DNA of 50,000 bases from Oryzomonas sagensis (GTDB lineage: Bacteria; Desulfobacterota; Desulfuromonadia; Geobacterales; Pseudopelobacteraceae). This document shows, piece after piece, positions 41,100 to 50,000 of the stretch. The stretch spans positions 1 through 50,000 of the forward strand of contig NZ_VZRA01000001.1 in the NCBI RefSeq assembly GCF_008802355.1. The letters run 5' to 3'. Positions within the stretch are counted from its first letter, which is position 1, and every line of letters starts with the position of its first letter. A model generated the notes under the pieces. It did no database searches and was not told the origin of the DNA. It saw nothing but the letters and a program-made list of their open reading frames with translations. The translations under genes and the position numbers were made by a program.

Positions 41100-44069
41100 A
41101 TGTCGCGAGTAACATATTTATTGGGGCAGGTGTTTCTGACAACGGCACTGGTAACGGCCTGCGTGGGGACAAATGCTTGGTCGCTGGACTCGTATGATGG
41201 TCTTACGGACCAAACAGACAGTATCTTTCAAGAACAGACTTCAAGAAAAGCACCCCAAACAGACCCCTACCAACAGAACGCCTACTCCCCTCAGCAGAAC
41301 AGCGGCACCTATTCCGGCAATCAGCGTTTCCCCTTGAACAATACTTTTCAGGATGATCAACGTATCCAGCCTGACGGCAGCATGCGGGAGCAGGAACTGA
41401 CACCCGAGGAAAGTTTTGACAACGATCTTCTGGGGGGGGCCCAAACCGACGAGAAAAAAATTTCCGATAGCGGCAAAATCATCGCTGACAAGAACAGGCT
41501 GAAGACCCGTTTAGTAGTAAAGGCTGAGCCGGGCGACGGCCTGGCGCGCCTCAGTTGGCAGCCGTCAGGATATCGCAAGCCCCAGGAGGATGAAGCGGTT
41601 CAATATCGAATCCAGATAGGTCTTGCTCCAAACAAACCGATCAAATCCATCGATGTCGGAAATGACACGACCTATACCCTGCGCGATTTGAAAAATCACC
41701 AGGTTTACTTCATTCAGATCATTGCCATAAACAGAGAGCAAAAGCGCATCACCAAATCGGAAGAGATCAAGATCATTCCCCTTCCCGCTGAAGAGCTCGG
41801 TTCTTCCCTGGAGAAAGTCTTTTCCCGTAAAAATCAAACATTGCAGGACAAACTCACCCCCGAACCGTTCAAGCGTGAACTCCGGCAATTCGGCTACGAC
41901 TTTTTCAAAAACAGCGCCCAGTTGCTGGAAGCGACGGACAACCTCCCCGTGGGGGATAATTACGTCATGGGGCCGGGTGATAGCCTCAACCTCTCCCTGT
42001 GGGGGTCCATCAATGCCCGGTACACCCTTACCGTAGATCGCAATGGCGAGATCATGATTCCCCGGGCAGGGGTTGTTAAGGTATGGGGCCTCTCCTACGA
42101 AAAGGCCAAAGAGGCCATCGAGAAGGTCGTATCGCGATACTTCAAAAACTACAGCATGAATATTTCGCTTGGAAAATTAAAGACCATCCAGGTTTTTGTG
42201 GTGGGTGAAGTCGAATTACCCGGCAGCTACCCCATCAGTTCCCTTGCCACGGTAGTCAACGCCCTGTCGGCGGCGGGCGGCCCCACGAAAAACGGGTCGT
42301 TGCGCGCGATCAAGCTCACCCGCACCGGCAAGCCGGCTGGGAATATCGATCTCTATGACATGTTCCTTTCCGGGGACCGCAGCAAGGATGTCCGCCTCCA
42401 AAACGGCGACACCCTCTTTGTCCCGGTTATCGGCCCGATCGTGGCCGTTGCGGGGGAGGTAAAGCGTCCCGCAATTTACGAAGTGAAAGGCCCCCAGACG
42501 CTGGCCGATGTCATTCAGATGGCGGGCGGCATCACCGCCAGCGGATTTACCGGCAGGATCCAGATAGAACGCTTCTCCGGCAACAGCGCCAAGATCGCCC
42601 TTGATTACGAACCCAAGGATGGCCACATGGATCGTGTGACAGCCGGCGTAGGGATACAGGATCGGGATATGGTCAAGATATTTCCCGTTCAGGAGGCGGT
42701 CCGCCAAGTCGTCAGCCTCACGGGAAATGTCGTCAGGCCGGGCGAATATCAGTTCCGCAAAGGCATGCGCGTAAAGGACCTTATCTCCTCCTTTGCGGAT
42801 CTGCTGCCCGAATCGTACCTGGAATCCGCCGAAATCACCCGCCTTGCCCTGCCCGATTACCATAAGGAAATGCTGCATTTCAACCTCCGCAAAGCCCTGG
42901 AAGGCAACGAGGCCGAAAACGTTCCCCTCCAGGAGCAGGACACCATCAAGGTAGCTTCACGCTGGGAGATGCAGGAAAAACAGAGTGTCATCATAAACGG
43001 TTTTGTCGTTAATCCGGGAAAATACGAATTTCACCCCGGCATGACGGTGCGAGACCTCGTCTCCGCCGCCGGCAGCGCGAAACGAAACGCCCTGCTCGAC
43101 ATGGCCGAACTCAGCCGCGTGGAGGTCGCCGGCGACAAGGCGACCGCGTCGCGCACGCAGATTGACCTGGGCAAGGCCATCAGCGGCGACCCCGCCCACA
43201 ACCTCCCCCTGAAATCGGACGATGTGCTGATTGTTCGTGGCATTGTCGGGTGGACCGATTCAACGGATAAGTTCATTCGACTCAAGGGCGAAGTGCAGTA
43301 TCCCGGCGTCTACTCCGTGGCCAGAGGCGAGAAACTAAGTTCCGTTATTGCCCGTGCCGGCGGTTTCACCGAGAAGGCCTACCTGAGAGGGGCAAAGTTT
43401 ACCCGACGCTCCGTCCAAAAGGAACAACAGAAGCGGATGGACGAGATCCTTGTCAAGACGGAAAAGGAAATCAACCAGAAACAGGCCGCCCTTGCCTCTG
43501 TCGCCGCCTCCAAGGAAGAGCTTGAAGCCACGAAATCCGCCCTGGACGGCCTGCAAAAAGACCTTGAGCGGATGAAGCTCTTGAAGGCCGAAGGCCGCGT
43601 GGTCATCCGGCTTGCCCCGTTGGGGGAACTGCAGAAGAGCAGCTATGACCTGGAAATGGAAGGCGGGGACATCCTGGAAGTCCCGACCCGGACCAATGTG
43701 GTCAACGTCTTGGGGCAGGTCTACAACCCCATCTCTTTCGTGTATGTTCCCGAAAGCAGCTCCGTGGAAAACTATCTCAACAAGGCCGGCGGAGCCACCA
43801 GTGATGCCGAAGTCGACGAGATGTTCATCATCAAGGCCGACGGTACGGTTTTCAGCCGGCAACAGGCGTCTTTCGGCATAAAGTGGAGTGACGATGCCAA
43901 GCAGTGGACCCTCGGCAGCTTCATGTCATCCTACCTGGAGCCGGGCGATACCCTGGTAGTACCGCAAAAATTGGAGCGCACGGCGTGGCTCCGCGATATC
44001 AAGGATATCACCACGATCATATCCCAGATCGCCCTTACGGCAGGCACGGTCCTGATAGGGCTCAAATGA
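41100..44069 (+). CDS. Outer-membrane polysaccharide export protein with fibronectin-like and repeated SLBB domains
   Basis: This large Wza-related protein of about 989 residues starts with a signal peptide whose VTAC site may be a lipobox. A low-complexity Gln/Asn-rich stretch follows (about 20-130). A fibronectin-III-like domain comes next (ARLSWQPSGYRKP ... YFIQIIAIN). The polysaccharide export domain has YVMGPGDSLNLSLWG and VGEVELPGSYPI. Several SLBB repeats follow (GEVKRPAIYEVKGPQTLADV, NVVRPGEYQFRKGMRVKDL, FVVNPGKYEFHPGMTVRDLV, GEVQYPGVYSVARGEKLSSV), then a coiled coil (about 780-840) and a final SLBB. ATG 41100 is preferred for the signal peptide; an ATG at 41079 is in frame. It overlaps the next gene by four bases, forming an export unit. 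Confidence 0.85.
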   Translation: MSRVTYLLGQVFLTTALVTACVGTNAWSLDSYDGLTDQTDSIFQEQTSRKAPQTDPYQQNAYSPQQNSGTYSGNQRFPLNNTFQDDQRIQPDGSMREQELTPEESFDNDLLGGAQTDEKKISDSGKIIADKNRLKTRLVVKAEPGDGLARLSWQPSGYRKPQEDEAVQYRIQIGLAPNKPIKSIDVGNDTTYTLRDLKNHQVYFIQIIAINREQKRITKSEEIKIIPLPAEELGSSLEKVFSRKNQTLQDKLTPEPFKRELRQFGYDFFKNSAQLLEATDNLPVGDNYVMGPGDSLNLSLWGSINARYTLTVDRNGEIMIPRAGVVKVWGLSYEKAKEAIEKVVSRYFKNYSMNISLGKLKTIQVFVVGEVELPGSYPISSLATVVNALSAAGGPTKNGSLRAIKLTRTGKPAGNIDLYDMFLSGDRSKDVRLQNGDTLFVPVIGPIVAVAGEVKRPAIYEVKGPQTLADVIQMAGGITASGFTGRIQIERFSGNSAKIALDYEPKDGHMDRVTAGVGIQDRDMVKIFPVQEAVRQVVSLTGNVVRPGEYQFRKGMRVKDLISSFADLLPESYLESAEITRLALPDYHKEMLHFNLRKALEGNEAENVPLQEQDTIKVASRWEMQEKQSVIINGFVVNPGKYEFHPGMTVRDLVSAAGSAKRNALLDMAELSRVEVAGDKATASRTQIDLGKAISGDPAHNLPLKSDDVLIVRGIVGWTDSTDKFIRLKGEVQYPGVYSVARGEKLSSVIARAGGFTEKAYLRGAKFTRRSVQKEQQKRMDEILVKTEKEINQKQAALASVAASKEELEATKSALDGLQKDLERMKLLKAEGRVVIRLAPLGELQKSSYDLEMEGGDILEVPTRTNVVNVLGQVYNPISFVYVPESSSVENYLNKAGGATSDAEVDEMFIIKADGTVFSRQQASFGIKWSDDAKQWTLGSFMSSYLEPGDTLVVPQKLERTAWLRDIKDITTIISQIALTAGTVLIGLK

Positions 44070-45280
44070 TGAGTGACCCCATGAATGCAACTCAAGAACA
44101 ATGTCCTCTTCCCGAAGAAGAGGAAATCAACCTCCTCGAACTCCTGCAGGTGGTCGCCAGGCGCAAATCGGTCATTATCAAGATATGCACTGCCGCCGTG
44201 ATCATAGCGGTCTGCTATTCGCTGGCACTGAAAAACATCTACACCGCCAGCGCAAAAATACTCCCCCCTCAAAAGGAGTCGGGCGGCGGTCTTTCCGCTC
44301 TGCTCAGTCAGGCCGGCGGCCTGGCTTCCCTGGCGGGCGGCATGGGTGGTTTGGGAGGCTCTACCGACCTCTACCTCGGCATCCTCAAGAGCCGCTCAGT
44401 GGCGGACTCCGTCATTAAGCGGCTGAACCTTCAAAAAGAATTCGAGGCCAAATCCATCGACGAAACCAGGAAAAAACTGGAAGGCGCTGTCAAGTTCAAA
44501 GCCGGCAAGGACGGGATCATCAGTATCGACGCCGAAAGCCGGGATCCCCAAAAGGCAGCGCAGTTGGCCAATACCTTCGTGGCCGAGTTGGGGCGACGCA
44601 GTGTCGAGCTCAACCTCTCCAAGGCGGGAGCGGAGCGCGTGTTCCTGGAGAAACGGCTGGAAGTGGTAAAGCAGGACCTGCGCAACGCAGAGAACGATAT
44701 GAAGGCATTCCAGGAAAAATATAAAACCTTCAAGGCTGATTCCCAGGCAACAGCCGCCATTGAAGGGATAGCGCGCCTGAAAGCGGAGATCATCACCAAA
44801 GAGGGGCAACTCGCCACGCTCCGCAATTCCATGACCGATGAGAGCAGTGAAGTAAAGGCGCTCCAGGCCGGCATCTCCCGTCTCAAGAGTCAGCTCGGCT
44901 CAATGAGCGGCAGCGGCGGCACCGATGTGATTCCGGCGGTCGGCAATATCCCGGCCCTGGGAGTGGAATACGTCCGCAAAATGCGCGAATTGAAGACGCA
45001 AGAAGCCATCTTTGAACAACTCACCAAGCAGTACGAGGTGGCGAAGATCAGCGAAGCCAAGGACTCCTCTTCGGTGCAGGTACTGGATGAGGCGGTCGCC
45101 CCCTTGAAGAAGAGCAAACCGAAACGCTCCATGATCGTTATTCTCGCTGCCGTTACGGCCTTCTTTGCCTCCATATTCGTCGTATTTATCCAGGAGTATC
45201 TTTCGAAACTATCCCCTGAAGATGCCGTTATTATCCGCGACATCAGAAATTCACTCCGGTTCAGGCGCCATGACCGTTAA
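44066..45280 (+). CDS. Wzz-type polysaccharide chain-length/co-polymerase protein (no kinase domain)
   Basis: This 404-residue inner-membrane protein has the Wzz layout. A cytoplasmic start (EEEINLLELLQVVARRKSVI) leads into TM1 (about 36-56). A periplasmic part with long coiled coils follows (about 170-330), then TM2 (about 360-385). The Pro-rich VAPLKKSKPKRSMIVILA precedes TM2, as usual. It lacks a C-terminal tyrosine-kinase domain and ends shortly after TM2. An odd Gly/Ser-rich patch lies at residues 70-95 (GGGLSALLSQAGGLASLAGGMGG). Its ATG overlaps the stop of the export protein (ATGA), so the two are coupled and probably span the envelope together. Confidence 0.85.
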   Translation: MMSDPMNATQEQCPLPEEEEINLLELLQVVARRKSVIIKICTAAVIIAVCYSLALKNIYTASAKILPPQKESGGGLSALLSQAGGLASLAGGMGGLGGSTDLYLGILKSRSVADSVIKRLNLQKEFEAKSIDETRKKLEGAVKFKAGKDGIISIDAESRDPQKAAQLANTFVAELGRRSVELNLSKAGAERVFLEKRLEVVKQDLRNAENDMKAFQEKYKTFKADSQATAAIEGIARLKAEIITKEGQLATLRNSMTDESSEVKALQAGISRLKSQLGSMSGSGGTDVIPAVGNIPALGVEYVRKMRELKTQEAIFEQLTKQYEVAKISEAKDSSSVQVLDEAVAPLKKSKPKRSMIVILAAVTAFFASIFVVFIQEYLSKLSPEDAVIIRDIRNSLRFRRHDR

Positions 45281-45394
45281 CCGTCATACCTCACCATTTT
45301 TCCCGGAAGATAGCCATTGTTTTGTCGCCGACTTTGCCGGCTCGCTGTGTACCGCGCCATCCGGCCGGTCTATTTCGCCATTTGTGGAGCAACC

Positions 45395-46207
45395 TTGAGA
45401 AAATCTATCGCAGGTCTGATAACGTTCCTCCTGCTGATCCCGGCACTGGGGCGTGCGTCCGAAATTGGGGATATCACCATCGGTAATGAAATCGGCAGCG
45501 GTGTCTCGAGATTGGGGCACGAGACCGTTGAACTGGTCCGGACGCCGTTCCAAGTCGATAACGGCAATATCCTCGTAACAATCGGGGTGGCGGGGGCTGT
45601 CGGCCTTACCTACGTGTTTGACAAGGACATCCACGACAAACTCCAGACCCGCAGGGGCAAGGCCCTCGACAAGGCCGCCGATGCCGGTTCCCTGGCAGGC
45701 GATCCTTTTCTTCATCTGGGATTTGCGGCACTGGTCTACGGCGGCGCCATCGCCGCGGACTCGCCGAAGTGGAAGGAGGTCGGCGAGATGATGGGGGAAT
45801 CGCTTATCCTGGCCGATGCCTCGACCTTCCTGATCAAGGAGGCGACCGGCCGGGGGCGCCCCGATGCCACCACATCCAAGGGTGACTTCAAACCGTTTCG
45901 GTTCAAGAACAATTACGATTCATTCCCGTCCATGCACACCTCCAGTTCCTTTGCCCTGGCCTCCGTCATGGCATCGACCTCCGAGAGCCTCACCCTGAAA
46001 ACCGCATATTACACGGCGGCGACGTTTGTCGGATTCTCACGTCTGTACCAGAACAAGCACTGGGCCAGCGATGTGATTATGGGTGCGGCGTTGGGAGAGC
46101 TGTGCGGCCGGGTCGTCACCCATTATCATGCAGCGGGCCAGAAAGTGGCGATAGTACCTCAGGCCTTTGAGAATGGAGCAGGGCTGGCAATGGTGGGGAG
46201 ATGGTAG
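45395..46207 (+). CDS. PAP2-family phosphatase (secreted or envelope)
   Basis: This protein of about 270 residues has a signal peptide (LRKSIAGLITFLLLIPALGRAS) and the three PAP2 phosphatase motifs: KEATGRGRP, PSMHTSSSFALAS (usually PSGH) and SRLYQNKHWASDVIMG, with catalytic His in the last two. The start is inferred as the TTG at 45395, six bases after GGAG. The frame opens upstream at 45317, but those residues are not signal-peptide-like. Relatives dephosphorylate lipid pyrophosphates such as undecaprenyl-PP, fitting a role in recycling carrier lipid for the polysaccharide pathway. The Met for Gly change in the PSGH motif is common in some groups. It overlaps the HAD gene by seven bases. 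Confidence 0.85.
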   Translation: MRKSIAGLITFLLLIPALGRASEIGDITIGNEIGSGVSRLGHETVELVRTPFQVDNGNILVTIGVAGAVGLTYVFDKDIHDKLQTRRGKALDKAADAGSLAGDPFLHLGFAALVYGGAIAADSPKWKEVGEMMGESLILADASTFLIKEATGRGRPDATTSKGDFKPFRFKNNYDSFPSMHTSSSFALASVMASTSESLTLKTAYYTAATFVGFSRLYQNKHWASDVIMGAALGELCGRVVTHYHAAGQKVAIVPQAFENGAGLAMVGRW

Positions 46208-46890
46208 TTTTTCCGGTGGGCCTGGAGGCCAACGCCGTCATCTTCGACTTCGACGGCGTTATCGTGGATACGGAGCCGTTGCACTACAAGGCGTTCCAGC
46301 GCATCCTGGAACCACTCGGGCTCGGTTTTTCGTGGCAGCAGTACGTTGACATCTATATGGGCTTTGATGATCGCGATGCCTTTATAGAGGCATTCGCCAC
46401 CCAAAACAGGCCGCTCGATACCGCTACACTCTCCTCGCTCGTGGAGCGCAAGGCTGAGATCTTCCAGACCGTCATCCAGGATGGCATTACAAGCTACCCA
46501 GGGGTCGTAGAATTGATCAAAAAACTGCACCTGATGAAAGTACCCCTTGCCATCAGCAGCGGTGCCCTGCAGTCCGATATCGCTCCTATAGTGGAGCAGC
46601 TTGGCATAGCCAACTGTTTTGACGTTATCGTGACCGCCGATGATGTTACGAAAAGCAAACCAGACCCGGAAACCTATCGTCTCGCATTCGAAAAGCTCGC
46701 CTCACATGCCGCCCTAACACCTGGCCGAACCGTCGCCATTGAGGACACGCCGGCGGGAATTACCGCTGCAAAGGGTGCCGGTCTGCAAGTCATCGGCCTG
46801 ACTAACAGCTACCCGAAGGCGCTCATCTCTGAAGCCTCGGTCGTCCTCGATTCACTCGAAGAGCTTATCCCCTTCACGGTACATCCTTAA
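46201..46890 (+). CDS. HAD-superfamily hydrolase, beta-phosphoglucomutase-like
   Basis: This 229-residue enzyme shows all HAD motifs. Motif I is VIFDFDGVIVDTEPLHY with nucleophile Asp and general acid Asp two residues later. Motif II is the Ser in LAISSGALQSD, and motif III/IV is the Lys in DDVTKSKPDPETY with Asp in VAIEDTPAGITAAKGAG. The cap type and DTEPLHYKAF stretch resemble beta-phosphoglucomutase and related sugar phosphatases, but the substrate is open. ATG 46201 follows GGGGAG, seven bases inside the end of the PAP2 gene, so the pair is co-translated. Confidence 0.87.
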   Translation: MVVFPVGLEANAVIFDFDGVIVDTEPLHYKAFQRILEPLGLGFSWQQYVDIYMGFDDRDAFIEAFATQNRPLDTATLSSLVERKAEIFQTVIQDGITSYPGVVELIKKLHLMKVPLAISSGALQSDIAPIVEQLGIANCFDVIVTADDVTKSKPDPETYRLAFEKLASHAALTPGRTVAIEDTPAGITAAKGAGLQVIGLTNSYPKALISEASVVLDSLEELIPFTVHP

Positions 46891-46942
46891 CATCCCTAAT
46901 CATCGGCAGGATTGCGGCAAAGTTCGCAGCATAGCAGCAGCA

Positions 46943-47104
46943 CTGCGACATCATACGGCGACATTCGAGGCGCTGCTGGAGGATGCGGTACCGGACGGCA
47001 AGGGCGGCTACATTTTCACGTTGGAGGGGAAGAGCTACACGCTCAAGGATAAGGACGAGGTTCGGGGGATAGCGGAGTCTCACGGTTACATCATCATTTA
47101 CTAG
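46943..47104 (+). pseudogene. Probable C-terminal gene remnant of unknown function
   Basis: An open frame of 53 codons ends at the TAG at 47104 and has protein-like composition (LLEDAVPDGKGGYIFTLEGK ... AESHGYIIIY). It has no ATG, GTG or TTG at a plausible start and no ribosome site. It could be the tail of a gene lost upstream. I do not recognise the family. Confidence 0.3.
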
Positions 47105-47236
47105 CGGCGGGGAATATTTTCTGTGAATGACAGAAGAGTCTATGAATGGTGAATGGTAAGCGGTGAATAAAGGCTGCGCCATTCACGCTTCCCGATTCCT
47201 ATTCCCGTTTCATGATTTTTGTGAGTGAAACGCAAT

Positions 47237-47268
47237 CGAGCCCTTCAGGAATGCTCCTGAAGGGCTCG
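47237..47268. terminator. Perfect hairpin terminator next to the rRNA operon
   Basis: CGAGCCCTTCAGGA-ATGC-TCCTGAAGGGCTCG is a perfect 14-base stem. On the minus strand it lies just past 5S and should end the rRNA operon; on the plus strand it is followed by TTGTTTTAATT. It is probably bidirectional. Confidence 0.8.
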
Positions 47269-47280
47269 TTGTTTTAATTA

Positions 47281-47400
<120 letters not shown>

Positions 47401-47633
47401 ATCATGTGGGCTTCGGCTTTTGGTCATCTGCGGAGTTGCCTTCGTCGTGTGTCGCTCAACGTAGCGCTGCTACGCCTCGCGCCCCACTCCTTGGCTGCCT
47501 TGCATATGACACAAAATCCTGTGCCCATATCGGTTATCCAATTGCATTGTGGTTTAGGTTTTTGTGCATGATTTGCGATTTATATCCGGCCTGGGGGAAG
47601 GAGGACCTTCCCCCGGACCGTATTTTATTTTTA
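47401..47633 (-). other. Long 23S-5S spacer with palindromic sequence
   Basis: The spacer of about 233 bases has no tRNA. It carries a palindromic block CGTAGCGCTGCTACGCCT (near 47458) also present in the intergenic repeat at 22933-23055, and a GGGGGAAGG/CCTTCCCCC hairpin near 47593-47615 that may be an RNase III processing site. Confidence 0.6.

Positions 47634-50000
<2,367 letters not shown>

Larger units (their letters stand above)
46891..47280. other. Intergenic region between HAD gene and 5S rRNA
   Basis: This 390-base stretch holds the possible gene remnant (46943-47104). It also has a short GTGAATGG/ATTCAC inverted-repeat-rich block around 47137-47185 of the kind often found between genes, and the hairpin at 47237-47268. 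No complete gene is supported. Confidence 0.5.

Overview
The window is about 47 kb of chromosome lying between two ribosomal RNA operons, both on the minus strand. The 5' end of a 16S gene sits at bases 1-18, and a 5S gene plus the 3' part of a 23S gene fill 47281-50000. Gene content and high GC point to a Geobacter-like member of the Desulfuromonadota: a small triheme c-type cytochrome, pyruvate carboxylase, a four-subunit 2-oxoacid:ferredoxin oxidoreductase, many PAS-rich histidine kinases, a TatD/radical SAM fusion and a cobalt/nickel ECF transporter. The genus cannot be fixed from the sequence alone.

Layout. 1-333: rRNA promoter and leader. 334-9500 (minus): xerD, a VF530-type small protein, a DUF2231 membrane protein, glnD, an ADP-ribosylglycohydrolase-like gene and pyc. 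9772-15835: two adjacent sensor kinases (minus) divergent from a sigma-54 activator (plus). 15948-21078: triheme cytochrome, D-2-hydroxyacid dehydrogenase, tRNA-Arg, a ferritin/DUF1450 pair, lgt and serA. 21233-24463 (plus): an RNA-modification run (trmL, truD) and a TatD-radical SAM fusion. 24569-28546 (minus): an A+T-richer insert with a 1272-residue SIR2-domain protein and a 39-residue ORF just upstream. 28734-31392 (minus): cbiM(N), cbiQ, cbiO. 31583-34416 (plus): korDABC, broken between A and B by a nested palindromic repeat, then tRNA-Gln. 34696-36765 (minus): an orphan sensor kinase. 37009-40716 (plus): gap, pgk, tpiA, secG, then tRNA-Leu. 41100-46890 (plus): SLBB-type polysaccharide export protein, Wzz-type protein, PAP2 phosphatase and a HAD hydrolase. 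46891-47280: a gene remnant, repeats and a hairpin ahead of the rRNA genes.

How it works together. Central carbon metabolism dominates: lower glycolysis, pyruvate carboxylation, reductive or oxidative 2-oxoacid chemistry and serine synthesis, with nitrogen signalling through GlnD. The export cluster suggests a cell-surface polysaccharide, although no glycosyltransferases are in view.

The most distinctive locus is the SIR2 insert. It has an intact NADase-type SIR2 domain, no visible NTPase motif and a long C-terminal region, which fits the defence-associated sirtuin class of abortive anti-phage proteins. The tiny upstream ORF and the perfect palindrome over its candidate promoter are not explained by known examples that I can recall.
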